Shown: positions 44,297 through 52,708 of the stretch, in pieces | Position numbering within the stretch: position 1 is the first letter of the stretch | How the letters are laid out: each line of letters starts with the position of its first letter | NCBI GenBank assembly: GCA_050018455.1 | Contig: JBEKAA010000007.1 | Span: forward strand, 59,261 to 123,260 | Direction: 5' to 3' | Length of the DNA stretch: 64,000 nucleotides | DNA from: RBG-13-68-16 sp050018455 | GTDB taxonomy: Bacteria > Acidobacteriota > Thermoanaerobaculia > Thermoanaerobaculales > Thermoanaerobaculaceae | Notes under the pieces: model-generated | Told to the model about the DNA's origin: nothing | The model's input: the letters and a program-made list of their open reading frames with translations, nothing else | Database searches by the model: none | Program-made: the position numbers and the translations under genes

Positions 44297-44503
44297 ATGA
44301 GCGACAAGGTCTACAAGAGAATCGAACTGGTGGGGTGCTCGACGGAGAGCGTGGAGAAAGCGGTGGAAGCAGCGATCGCCAAGGCGTCGGAATCGCTGCA
44401 CGGGCTGTCGTGGTTCGAGATAACGGAGGTCCGTGGGGCGATCCGGGACGGCAAGCCCTCCGAGTGGCAGGTGACGCTCTCCGCGGGGTTCAAGCTCGAT
44501 TGA
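44297..44503 (+). CDS. Dodecin family flavin-binding protein
   Basis: A 68-residue dodecin: KVYKRIELVGCSTESVEKAVEAAI, KASESLHGLSWFEI and GKPSEWQVTLSAGFKLD align along the whole family, including the Trp that stacks on the flavin. Dodecins form 12-subunit shells that store and protect flavins. GGGGGGAAC precedes the ATG. It is a stand-alone gene followed closely by the element C hairpin, which lies between it and a convergent aminotransferase gene. Confidence 0.92.
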   Translation: MSDKVYKRIELVGCSTESVEKAVEAAIAKASESLHGLSWFEITEVRGAIRDGKPSEWQVTLSAGFKLD

Positions 44504-44512
44504 TCGAGAGAC

Positions 44513-44682
44513 GGTTCGAAGGTTCGAACGTTCACAGGTTCAAACGTTTACAGGTTCAGACGTTCAGCTCCAGCAGAGGAGCGGACGAGCTATGAATGAC
44601 AGATGCGGGTGCTGCCCGTAGGTCCTCCGCGCCTCAGCTGCTCCTGAACCTCTGAACCTTCGAACCTTGGAACGTTCGAACG
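44513..44682. repeat. Octamer-array hairpin element C
   Basis: The left arm (44513-44568) is seven successive octamers of consensus SGTTCRNA. After a 75-base spacer, the right arm (44644-44682) carries five octamers of the same consensus in inverse orientation. The arms can pair over about 40 bases with mismatches. It lies between convergent genes (dodecin and aminotransferase), as element A does. The unit is one base longer and of different sequence than in elements A, B and D. Confidence 0.88.
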
Positions 44683-44697
44683 GAGCTTGCGCGCCGG

Positions 44698-45930
44698 TCA
44701 CCTACGCGCAAGCTCCGCGACGCCATCGAGCAGCCTCTCAATCTCGCCCCGCGTGTTGTACATCGAAACCCCGGTGCGGAGAACGCCGCCACTTTCCGCC
44801 AGACCGAGCACCTCGATCGCCCGTGCGGCGTAGAAGTCTCCGTCCCACACGAGCACGCCGCGCTTCCCCAGCGCCTCGGCCGCCTCACAGGGACGGACAC
44901 CGTCGATCGTGATCGAAACCGTCGGCGCGCGCCACGGCGAGGCGAAGTCCTGCCCCCATGCCGTCACACCCGGCACCCGGCTGACGTGGTCCCGGTAGAA
45001 CGCCGCCAAGCCGTGCTCGTGCCTCGCGATCGCCCTCATCGCCGAGACCAGACGTTCGCGCAGCGCGGCGCCGTCGCCCCACGACGCGATGTACTCGATC
45101 GCGGCCCTCACGCCGGCGATCGCGGCGTGGTTGAGGGTTCCGGTCTCGATCCGGTACGGCGAGACGTCGTCCTGCGTCCGCAGCTTGTCGGTCCGCAGGC
45201 GGTCGAGCAGTCCGGGCCGCGTGTAGAGGATCCCAACGTGCGGTCCGTAGAACTTGTAGGCCGAGCACAACAGGAAGTCTGGATCGAGGTCCGTCACGTC
45301 GATCGGGAAGTGAGGCGCGAAGTGCACCGCGTCGACCAGGAGCCACGCTCCGGCCGCCTTCGAAAGCTGCCGGGCCAGGGGGACGTCGTTGACCGTTCCG
45401 AGTGCGTTCGAAGCGTAGCCGATGGCGACGAGCCTCGTCCTTGCCGTGATCTTTGACCGCATGTCGCATTCGTCGAGGCGGCCATCCGGCAGTAGAGCGA
45501 CTTCCTTGACGACAACGCCCATGTCTCGCAGGCCGAGCCACGGGGCGCGGTTCGCCTCGTGGTCCAGCTCTGTGATCACGACCTCGTCGCCCGGCTTCAT
45601 CTCCCTCGCCAGCGCGTGCGAGAGCGCGAAGGCAAGCGTGGTCATGTTGGCCCCGAAGGAGATCTCCCGCCACGACGGCGCGCCGACGAACGCCGCGACG
45701 GTCTCGCGTGCGGACCTCACGAGTGCGTCCGACTCGCGTGACGTCACGAAGGCACCGTCGGTGTTCGCGTTGCAGGTGCGGTAGTAGCTCGATATCGCCT
45801 CGATCACACTTGCGGGAACCTGCGACCCCGCAGGCCCGTCCAGGAACGCCAGCGGCACGTCGTTCTCGGTCCGTTCGAGCGCCGGAAAATCCTGTCTGCA
45901 CCTCTGGGCCTCGATCTCGGTGAACGCCAT
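44698..45930 (-). CDS. Aminotransferase class V (cysteine desulfurase-like fold)
   Basis: A 410-residue PLP enzyme. AFLDGPAGSQVPASVIEAI near 30-48 and GANMTTLAFALSHAL near 95-110 bind the cofactor and substrate; WLLVDAVHFAPH has the PLP-ring Asp. SAYKFYGPHVGILYTRP near 224-240 holds the Schiff-base Lys. Such proteins include cysteine desulfurase-like and selenocysteine lyase-like members; the conserved Cys loop of true desulfurases was not seen at the expected place. The ATG at 45930 follows GGGGAGGGG and starts a natural N-terminus; a longer frame to 46068 is less likely. Confidence 0.85.
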   Translation of the reverse strand: MAFTEIEAQRCRQDFPALERTENDVPLAFLDGPAGSQVPASVIEAISSYYRTCNANTDGAFVTSRESDALVRSARETVAAFVGAPSWREISFGANMTTLAFALSHALAREMKPGDEVVITELDHEANRAPWLGLRDMGVVVKEVALLPDGRLDECDMRSKITARTRLVAIGYASNALGTVNDVPLARQLSKAAGAWLLVDAVHFAPHFPIDVTDLDPDFLLCSAYKFYGPHVGILYTRPGLLDRLRTDKLRTQDDVSPYRIETGTLNHAAIAGVRAAIEYIASWGDGAALRERLVSAMRAIARHEHGLAAFYRDHVSRVPGVTAWGQDFASPWRAPTVSITIDGVRPCEAAEALGKRGVLVWDGDFYAARAIEVLGLAESGGVLRTGVSMYNTRGEIERLLDGVAELARR

Positions 45931-46085
45931 CTCCCCTCCCCTGCGGCCCTGGGAACCGATTCGTGCCGGACCTTCGCCGGCCCGACATGGTCCCGCCCGG
46001 AGCGCCGGCCGCGCCCAGCGCAGGAGTAGCATAGACCGCCGGCAGTGGAAGGGCCGGATTCCTTTCACGGCAGACGGAGGATTGC

Positions 46086-47219
46086 GTGAACGGGACGCCT
46101 CGGAACGACGTCGCCCGCTTCCGCAGGAACTGGCAGGAGGAGATCGACAGCGCGGCGATCTACGCGGCGATCGCTCAGGTCGAGAAAGCCGAGAAGCTCG
46201 CCGAGGTGTACCGGCGCCTGTCCGCCTCCGAGGAGACGCACATCCGTTTCTGGGAGGGCAAGCTGCGCGACGCCGGGGGGCGCGTGCCCCACCGCCGCCC
46301 GAGCCTCCGATCCCGGCTGATCGTCGCGCTTTCCAGGCGGTTCGGCACGCAGTCCGTGGTCCCGATGCTGGCGATGAAGGAGCAGGCCGGCCGGCACGAC
46401 TACGACGACCAGCCGGAAGCCCTGGCGGCCAACCTCCCGGCCGTTGAGAACTCGCACGCCCGCCTGCTCGCCACGATCTCCCACGCCCGCGGCTCCGGCA
46501 TGGAGGGCGGCCTCCTGGCCCGCCTCGAGGGACGCCACCGGGCCGTCGGCGGCAATGCGTTACGGGCGGCTGTCCTGGGCGCGAACGACGGGCTCGTTTC
46601 GGTACTCAGCCTCGTGATGGGCGTCGCCGGCGCGCACTCCTCCAACCGGGCGATCCTGATCGCAGGCCTGGCCGGCACGCTCGCTGGAGCGTGCGCCATG
46701 GCGATGGGCGAGTGGCTCTCGGTCCAGAGCGCTCGCGAGCTCGCCCAGCGCCAGATCGACATCGAGCGCGACGAGCTTCGAGAAGCCCCGAAGGAGGAAC
46801 AGGAGGAGCTCTCACTGATCTACCAGGCCAAGGGGCTCGGGAAGGAGGAGGCGGACACGCTCGCAGCGAAGCTGATGGCCGACAAGGACAACGTGCTCGA
46901 CACCCTGACGCGCGAGGAACTCGGCCTCGACCCAACCGAGCTGGGCGGCTCGGCCTGGGAAGCGGCGATAACTTCGTTCTTCCTCTTCTTCACCGGCGCG
47001 ATCGCACCGGTGGCGCCGTTCCTGTTTCTGTCCGGAGCGCCCGCCGTGGTCACCAGCCTCGTTGCGAGCGGCCTGGCGCTTTTCGCAACGGGCGCCGCCA
47101 TCACTCTTCTGACCGGCCGTGGCGTTCTCTACTCGGGAACCCGCCAGCTCTTGATAGGATTGGGGGCTGCCGGCGTCACGTTCGGGATCGGGCGCCTGAT
47201 CGGCATCTCTGTGGGTTGA
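46086..47219 (+). CDS. Ferritin-like plus VIT1/CCC1-family membrane protein
   Basis: The 377-residue protein couples an N-terminal ferritin-like helical domain (about residues 8-140; Glu/His ligands in NWQEEIDSAAIYAAIA and SASEETHIRFW) to a C-terminal VIT1/CCC1 metal-transport domain (LGANDGLVSVLSLVMGVAGA near 160-180, ACAMAMGEWLSVQSARE near 200-217, and the last spans). This is the membrane-bound ferritin (MbfA-like) plan, used for iron or manganese export or sequestration. GGAGG lies five bases before the GTG. The C-terminal two spans are near residues 290-375. Confidence 0.88.
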   Translation: MNGTPRNDVARFRRNWQEEIDSAAIYAAIAQVEKAEKLAEVYRRLSASEETHIRFWEGKLRDAGGRVPHRRPSLRSRLIVALSRRFGTQSVVPMLAMKEQAGRHDYDDQPEALAANLPAVENSHARLLATISHARGSGMEGGLLARLEGRHRAVGGNALRAAVLGANDGLVSVLSLVMGVAGAHSSNRAILIAGLAGTLAGACAMAMGEWLSVQSARELAQRQIDIERDELREAPKEEQEELSLIYQAKGLGKEEADTLAAKLMADKDNVLDTLTREELGLDPTELGGSAWEAAITSFFLFFTGAIAPVAPFLFLSGAPAVVTSLVASGLALFATGAAITLLTGRGVLYSGTRQLLIGLGAAGVTFGIGRLIGISVG

Positions 47220-47374
47220 GCCCAAGGAAGTGGGTTCCCGGCGTTCAACCCGCACTGTGAAAGTTCGGTGAAGGCAGCGCCGTTGTGGAAGAAAGGCCTG
47301 AGCGGTTCCGTCTTGACGGGATCGTACGGGGGGATCAAGCTCCCGCGTCGGACAAGCAGAATCGGACGGAGCCA

Positions 47375-49714
47375 ATGACAGGACACCCCACAGCCCCGAC
47401 ATCCAGCGAAAGAAACGCAGTTCCCCACACCGCCTCCCCGGTCTGGCTGGGCGTGGCCTTGACCCTGGTAGGAGTCGTGCTCGCGCTGGTTGCGCTCCGC
47501 CTCCGCCCGCCGGCACCGCTGAGTACCGATGCCCCCGTCGGCGAGTTCTCCGCCGGCAGGGCGTTCGAGGTGCTCCGCGCGCTTGCCGGAAGCGGGGCTC
47601 CGCACCCGCTGGGCAGCGTTGCGTCCGCCAGCGTGCGGGAACGCGCGGTATCCCGTCTCGAGGCACTGGGCCTCCCGGTGGAGGTTCAGCGGGCTTTCGT
47701 CTGCGGGGAGGGCTACCCCGTCTGCGGGAATGTCGCCAATCTCCTCGCCCGCCTGCCCGGCAGGTCCGCAGGGCCGGCGGTCCTGCTCGCCGCGCACTAC
47801 GATTCCGTGCCGGCGGGGCCCGGCATCGCCGACGACCTGGCCGGCGTCGCCGCGATCATCGAGGTGGCCCGCGCGCTCCAGGCGGGCCCCGCGCCGCGCA
47901 ACCCGGTCGTCTTCCTGCTCGACGAAGGCGAGGAGGCCGGCCTGCTAGGCGCCCGCGCGTTCGTCGCCGGGCACGCCTGGGCGCGGGAAGTCGGGGCGGT
48001 GATCAACCTGGAGGCCCGCGGCACCGGAGGCCTGAGCTTCATGTTCGAAACGAGCGACGACAACGCATGGCTGGTCGATGCGTACGCCCGCGCCGTGCGA
48101 CGGCCCGCCGCCCTCTCGCTCACGTACGAGGTGTACAAGCGCCTCCCAAACGACACCGACCTCACGGTGTTCAAACGCGCGGGCATGGCTGGGATGAACT
48201 TTGCCTTCATCGACGAGGTGTCGCACTATCACACGCCGCTCGACGACCTCGCGCACCTCGACACCGGCAGCTTGCAGCATCAGGGCGAGAGCGTTCTCGC
48301 GGTGACGCGTGTCTTGGCAGAGACCGAGCTGTCGCACCCTCCAAGGGGTCAGGCCAGCTACCAGGACATCCTCGGCTTCGCGCTGTTGAAGTGGCCATCC
48401 GGGGCGGGCACGCCGCTCGCCCTGGCCGGTGGACTGCTCTTGCTGGCGCTCGCCGCGCGGTGGGTGTCGAGCCGGCGAACAACGGTCCCGGCGATCCTCT
48501 CAGGCGTCGGAGGTTTCCTCGCCGTCGTCGTTGCGGTACCCGGGTGTGGGTTTCTCGTGACCCGGCTCGTCGAAGCTCTCGCCGGGGCGTCAGCCCCGTG
48601 GGCCGCGCACCCCCTCCCGGCCCAGTTCGCGCTGTGGGCCGCAACGGCTTCGGCCGGGGGCGCCGTCGCGAGCCTGGCCGCACGCCGCGCGGGTTTCCTC
48701 GGCCTGGCTGCCGGCACCTGGCTCGGATGGAGCGTCCTCACACTCGCTACCGCAACGGTCATTCCGGGAGCCGTCACGGTGTTCCTGATCCCTCTGATGG
48801 CCGCCGCGCTCCTGCTCGTCGCTGCGGAGTTCGCACCTGCCGCGCGGGCCGGCGGCGCAACGGGCGCGGCGTGTGCTTTGATCGTCGGCGTGACGGCCGT
48901 GAACTGGCTGCCGCTCGCGTTCCTGCTGCAGTCCGCGTTCGGGCTCGCACGGGGCCTGGCAGTCACCGGCCCGCTCGCGCTGGTCGTCGCAACCCTGGCG
49001 CCGCTCCTTGCGCTCGGCCCGCGGTGCCGTCGCGCCCGGAGAGTGTGTTTCTGCGCCGCAGCCTGCGTGGCTCTCCTCGCAGTCGGCGCGGCGGCTCTCG
49101 TGCGTCCGTACTCCACTCAAAGGCCGCAGCACCTCAACATCGTCTACCTGGACGATCGGGATGCCGGTGTGTGCCGATGGGTGGCCGGGGGCCTGGGGGA
49201 TCCGTTGCCCGACGCTCTTCGGCTCTCGGCGCGTTTCGGAGCGGCACCCGAGCGTCCTTTCCCGTGGTCCGACCTGCAGCAGTTCGTCGCTCCGGCGCCG
49301 CCGCTCGGTCTGCCCGCACCAGAGCTTTCAGACATCGGCGCGACTCAGCTCAAGGACCGGAGGGTGATCAAGGCGACGCTGCGGTCGCGGCGGGGTGCGC
49401 CGGCCCTCGTCCTCATCATCCCGCGCGACGCGCCCCTCCAGTCTCTGACCGCCGACGGGCAGTCGGTCCACTTCGCCCCGGCCGGCTCCGGTCGGGAAAA
49501 CGGGCACCGGCGAGTCCGTTTCTGTGCCCTCAAAGAGGACGGGGTCAGGATCGAGCTCACCGTGAGCGGCGACAAGCCCCTCGAGCTCCTGATCGCCGAT
49601 CAGTCGTACGGCCTCCCGGCAGGGGGCGAGGCCCTCGTGAGCGCGCGACCGGCGACGGCGGTTCCGAGCGACTGGGGCGATGCGACCGTCGTGTTCTCGA
49701 GAGCTCGGCTCTAG
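47375..49714 (+). CDS. M28 family zinc metallopeptidase with membrane domain
   Basis: The 779-residue protein has an N-terminal membrane span (near 22-42), an M28 peptidase domain and then about eight further spans (from about residue 340 to 590) with a C-terminal periplasmic part. The M28 ligands are visible: HYDSVPAGPGIADD near 141-155 (His, Asp), DEGEEAGLLG near 184-193 (catalytic Glu-Glu) and YHTPLDDL near 286-293 (His). This is the Fxna/ERMP1-like arrangement. The ATG at 47375 gives a sensible N-terminus; the GTG at 47285 would add 30 residues. Confidence 0.82.
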   Translation: MTGHPTAPTSSERNAVPHTASPVWLGVALTLVGVVLALVALRLRPPAPLSTDAPVGEFSAGRAFEVLRALAGSGAPHPLGSVASASVRERAVSRLEALGLPVEVQRAFVCGEGYPVCGNVANLLARLPGRSAGPAVLLAAHYDSVPAGPGIADDLAGVAAIIEVARALQAGPAPRNPVVFLLDEGEEAGLLGARAFVAGHAWAREVGAVINLEARGTGGLSFMFETSDDNAWLVDAYARAVRRPAALSLTYEVYKRLPNDTDLTVFKRAGMAGMNFAFIDEVSHYHTPLDDLAHLDTGSLQHQGESVLAVTRVLAETELSHPPRGQASYQDILGFALLKWPSGAGTPLALAGGLLLLALAARWVSSRRTTVPAILSGVGGFLAVVVAVPGCGFLVTRLVEALAGASAPWAAHPLPAQFALWAATASAGGAVASLAARRAGFLGLAAGTWLGWSVLTLATATVIPGAVTVFLIPLMAAALLLVAAEFAPAARAGGATGAACALIVGVTAVNWLPLAFLLQSAFGLARGLAVTGPLALVVATLAPLLALGPRCRRARRVCFCAAACVALLAVGAAALVRPYSTQRPQHLNIVYLDDRDAGVCRWVAGGLGDPLPDALRLSARFGAAPERPFPWSDLQQFVAPAPPLGLPAPELSDIGATQLKDRRVIKATLRSRRGAPALVLIIPRDAPLQSLTADGQSVHFAPAGSGRENGHRRVRFCALKEDGVRIELTVSGDKPLELLIADQSYGLPAGGEALVSARPATAVPSDWGDATVVFSRARL

Positions 49715-49759
49715 CCTGGCGCGTGGAATTGCGGCACGCCGCAGGGTTCCGGGGCCCGT

Positions 49760-50026
49760 CGCATCGTGCACTGCGACACGGACTGCTGCTACATCGCCGC
49801 GGACATGCGCGACGACCCCTCGTTCGTGGGCAAGGCGGACGGGCTCCGGGTCGTGCCCCCGCACAGGGTGCGGTCGTTCCTCGACCCGCTCCCGGTCCGT
49901 CGCCTCCACGGGGTCGGGCCGGCCGAGCGAGCCGGCCCGGTACGAACGAGCCCCACGCTCGCATCGCACCGCCCACCCTGGGAACCTCTACCTCCGGTGC
50001 CGCCACTCCGCAAGTTCCTTGTTTAG
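49760..50026 (+). pseudogene. DNA polymerase IV (dinB) remnant with large internal deletion
   Basis: The frame reads IVHCDTDCCYIAADMRDDPSFVGK, the start of Y-family polymerase IV with the Asp-x-Asp-xx-Tyr catalytic site. It jumps straight to VVPPHRVRSFLDPLPVRRLHGVGP, a segment that lies about 150 residues further on in intact DinB. After that it loses similarity. The central palm, thumb and little-finger parts are missing. The protein cannot be active. It lies between the M28 gene and the TetR operon in a 414-base gap that holds no other gene. Confidence 0.75.
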
Positions 50027-50057
50027 AGGAGCGCGCGGGGCCTCCGGGCACGCGAGC

Positions 50058-50107
50058 TTGACAACGTTGCACGTCGATGAGATAACTAACTAGTCGGTTC
50101 AACCGAC
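50058..50107 (+). promoter_or_regulatory. Promoter and operator of the TetR-efflux operon
   Basis: TTGACA (50058-50063), 17 bases, GATAAC (50081-50086) make a good sigma-70 promoter. Immediately after, GTCGGTT-C-AACCGAC (50093-50107) is a perfect 7-1-7 inverted repeat over the expected transcription start. This fits self-repression by the TetR protein encoded next. Confidence 0.7.
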
Positions 50108-50128
50108 CGTTTAGTCGGAGGTGAGAGC

Positions 50129-50767
50129 GTGGTCACCAACACTGGTGCGCAACCCCCGCCCGAAACACGCAATCGCATCCTCGACGCCGCAGGACAGCTG
50201 TTCGCGGAGCACGGATTCGGAGGCGCAACGGTCGACGAGATCGCGCGGCGGGCGGGTGTGAACAAGGCGATGCTGTACTACTACGTCGGGGACAAGGCCG
50301 CGCTCTTCGCCGAGGTCGTGACCACCCACGTCGGCCGCATCCGGACGCTCGTAGCCGTGGCGCTTACCGAGTCCGACGACCCGCGCAGGCGCCTCGGGGC
50401 GATCCCCCGGGCCTTCGCTCGCGCCGTGCGCGAGCACCCCTACCTGCCGCAACTCATGCTCCGCGAGATCACCGCAGGCGGGCCGAACATGCCCGACGTC
50501 GCGATCCGCCAGATCGCCGAGATCATGCTGATGACCAAGCAGGTGCTCGACGAGGGCGCCGCCCACGGCGCATTTCGGCCGGTGAACCCGTTCGCGACGC
50601 ACCTCATGCTGGTGGGCGCGATGATGTTCATGGCGAACGCTCTGAGACTGCGCGACCGATTCGGAGACAAGCTCCCCCTCCCCCCGAGCTCTCCCGCCGA
50701 CCTCGAAACACTCTCGGAGTCCGTCCTCGACATCGTGCTCGACGGCGTCTCCAGCAAAGGAAACTGA
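50129..50767 (+). CDS. TetR/AcrR family repressor
   Basis: A 212-residue TetR-type repressor. The N-terminal HTH reads RILDAAGQLFAEHGFGGATVDEIARRAGVNKAMLYYYVGDKAALF (residues 15-60). The C-terminal ligand domain is helical with a C-terminal part like that of the CecR/YbiH group. It starts with GTG after GGAGG. It is first in an efflux operon and sits behind a promoter whose start is covered by an inverted repeat, so autoregulation is likely. In E. coli, CecR (YbiH) controls the similar YbhGFSR pump. The inducer is unknown. Confidence 0.92.
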   Translation: MVTNTGAQPPPETRNRILDAAGQLFAEHGFGGATVDEIARRAGVNKAMLYYYVGDKAALFAEVVTTHVGRIRTLVAVALTESDDPRRRLGAIPRAFARAVREHPYLPQLMLREITAGGPNMPDVAIRQIAEIMLMTKQVLDEGAAHGAFRPVNPFATHLMLVGAMMFMANALRLRDRFGDKLPLPPSSPADLETLSESVLDIVLDGVSSKGN

Positions 50768-50777
50768 GGAGGTCTCC

Positions 50778-51767
50778 ATGCGCACTACACTTGCCAACAC
50801 CCTTGCCGCCCCGGCCGCCGCGCTGCTCCTCCTCGGTTGCAACGCCTCGGTTCAGCGCAACGCCATTCACGCTTCCGGCCACATCGAGGCGACCGAAGTT
50901 CGCGTGGCCGCGAAGGTCGGCGGTAGGCTCGTCGAGCTCCCGTTCTGGGAGGGGGACGCCGTCAGCGCCGGCGCAGTTGTCGCGCGGCTCGACACCATCG
51001 ACGCCGAACACGATCTCGCGCGGGCCCGGGCCGACCTTGACAACGCCGACGCCCGTCTCCGCCTGCTGCTCGCCGGGACCCGCAAGGAGGACATCGCGCG
51101 TTCCGAGGCCGAACTCGCCCGCGCAGAGGCCGACCTCGCGGGGGCCGCGCTCGACCTCCGTCGCCTCGAGGGTCTGGCCGACCGCGGCACTGCGACTCTG
51201 AAGGCGCGGGACGACGCGCGCACCAGGGCGGAGGTCCTCGGGCGCATCGTGGCGAGCGACCGGGCCGACCTGGCGAAGGCGAGGGCGGGCTCACGGCCCG
51301 AGGAGATCGAGGAGGCCCGCGCCTCCAAAGCGGCCGCCGAAGCAACAGCGGCAGCGATCCAGCAGCACATCACGGACGCGACCGTTCAGGCGCCCCGGGA
51401 CGGGGTGATCACCGAGCGAGCGGCCGAGCCGGGCGAGGTCCTGGCGCCTGGCGCGCTCCTCTACGTCCTCACCGACATCGCGCACCCGTGGCTCAATGCC
51501 TACGTCGACGAGCCGTCCCTCGCGAGAGTCCGCCTCGGCGACCCGGCGAGGGTGCGGATCGACGGCCGTTCGGGCGACTTCACCGGAAAGGTGACGTATG
51601 TGTCCGACGTCGCGGAGTTCACCCCGAAGAACGTCCAGACCCCGGAGGAGCGGGCGAAGCTTGTCTTCCGCGTCAAGGTCGGCCTGGACAACCCTGGCCG
51701 GGTCTTCAAGCCGGGCATGCCGGCCGATGCGTATTTCGACGTTGCCGCCGGAGCGAAGGCGCGATGA
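50778..51767 (+). CDS. HlyD/MFP-type periplasmic adaptor lipoprotein
   Basis: The 329-residue protein has a lipoprotein-like start (LLLLGCNAS, Cys near residue 21), a barrel-sandwich hybrid split by a long coiled coil (about 80-205: RTRAEVLGRIVASDRADLAKAR), and a beta-barrel C-terminus (NAYVDEPSLARVRLGDPARVRID). It links the inner-membrane ABC permeases to the TolC-type outer-membrane channel. It is ten bases after tetR and overlaps the first ATPase gene by ATGA. YbhG is the closest plan in E. coli. Confidence 0.92.
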   Translation: MRTTLANTLAAPAAALLLLGCNASVQRNAIHASGHIEATEVRVAAKVGGRLVELPFWEGDAVSAGAVVARLDTIDAEHDLARARADLDNADARLRLLLAGTRKEDIARSEAELARAEADLAGAALDLRRLEGLADRGTATLKARDDARTRAEVLGRIVASDRADLAKARAGSRPEEIEEARASKAAAEATAAAIQQHITDATVQAPRDGVITERAAEPGEVLAPGALLYVLTDIAHPWLNAYVDEPSLARVRLGDPARVRIDGRSGDFTGKVTYVSDVAEFTPKNVQTPEERAKLVFRVKVGLDNPGRVFKPGMPADAYFDVAAGAKAR

Positions 51768-52708
51768 CCGAGACGGTGATCAAATCCAACGGCCTCGTCG
51801 TGCGCTACGGCGACAGTACAGCGGTCCGAGGCCTCGACTTCGCGGTCGAGCGCAGCCAGGTCATCGGCCTCATTGGACCCGACGGCGCCGGCAAGACCTC
51901 GACACTGCGGGTCTTCGCAGGCCTCCTGCGTCCCGCCGGCGGAACCGTCGAGGTGCTCGGACGCGATGCCTGGCAACACCGTAGGGTCCTCCACCACCGC
52001 TTGGGCTACCTCGCCCAGCGCTTTGCCCTCTATGGTGACCTCACCGTCGACGAGAACGTCGAGTTCTTTGCTCTGCTGCTCGGCGTCAAGGGTTGGCGGG
52101 CGCGGCGAGGCCTCCTGCTCGAACGCGTCGGCCTCGCCCCGTTCCGGTCGCGGCCGGCCGACCGGCTCTCCGGGGGAATGAAGCAGAAGCTCGCCCTTGC
52201 CTGCAGCCTGATGCACTCCCCGGAGATCCTCCTGCTCGACGAGCCGACCACGGGCGTCGATCCGGTGACCCGGCGGGAATTCTGGCGGCTCCTGGCCGAC
52301 CTGCTCGGCGAGGGCCTGACACTCGTGGTCGCCACTCCCTACCTCGACGAAGCCCAGAGGTGTTCGCGCGTCGTCCTCATGCACGAAGGGCGCATCCTCG
52401 CCGACGCTCCGCCCGGCGAGCTCACCCGCCTTCTCCCCGGCGTTGTCGTCGAGGTCTCCGCCGAGCCCCGCACGCTGGTCGCACGCACTCTGTCCGCAGT
52501 GCCTGGCGTCGTCGACGTGCGCCCGTTCGCCGCCAGCTTCCACGTGCGGCTCGAGCTCGGCGAGGGCGCGGTCGACGCGATCCGGGCCGCGCTGGAAAGC
52601 GCGGGCGCGCGAGTCGACGAGGTGCGGGGGATTCCGGCCGGCCTCGAGGACACGTTTCTCCATCTCACCCGCGCCAACGGCAACAGCACCCTCGGGGAGG
52701 CAGCATGA
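51764..52708 (+). CDS. ABC transporter ATP-binding protein (first of two)
   Basis: A 314-residue ATPase. Walker A is GPDGAGKTSTL near residues 38-48, the ABC signature is LSGGMKQKLALACSL near 137-151, and Walker B is ILLLDEPTTGVDP near 157-169. The C-terminal ~90 residues (from about 225) form a regulatory domain as in YbhF-type ATPases. In E. coli, YbhF is one protein with two such halves; here they are separate genes split by tolC. Its stop overlaps the next ATG by four bases. Confidence 0.93.
   Translation: MTETVIKSNGLVVRYGDSTAVRGLDFAVERSQVIGLIGPDGAGKTSTLRVFAGLLRPAGGTVEVLGRDAWQHRRVLHHRLGYLAQRFALYGDLTVDENVEFFALLLGVKGWRARRGLLLERVGLAPFRSRPADRLSGGMKQKLALACSLMHSPEILLLDEPTTGVDPVTRREFWRLLADLLGEGLTLVVATPYLDEAQRCSRVVLMHEGRILADAPPGELTRLLPGVVVEVSAEPRTLVARTLSAVPGVVDVRPFAASFHVRLELGEGAVDAIRAALESAGARVDEVRGIPAGLEDTFLHLTRANGNSTLGEAA

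Noticed and set aside
42862..44307. Single 481-residue frame covering the S4 gene
   Set aside because: The upstream part is antisense to another real gene and holds two promoter/terminator features; the S4 protein starts at 43251.
47215..47265. Terminator after the VIT1-like gene
   Set aside because: A GTGGGTTGA/TCAACCC pairing exists, but the loop is large, the stem mismatched and no T-run follows.
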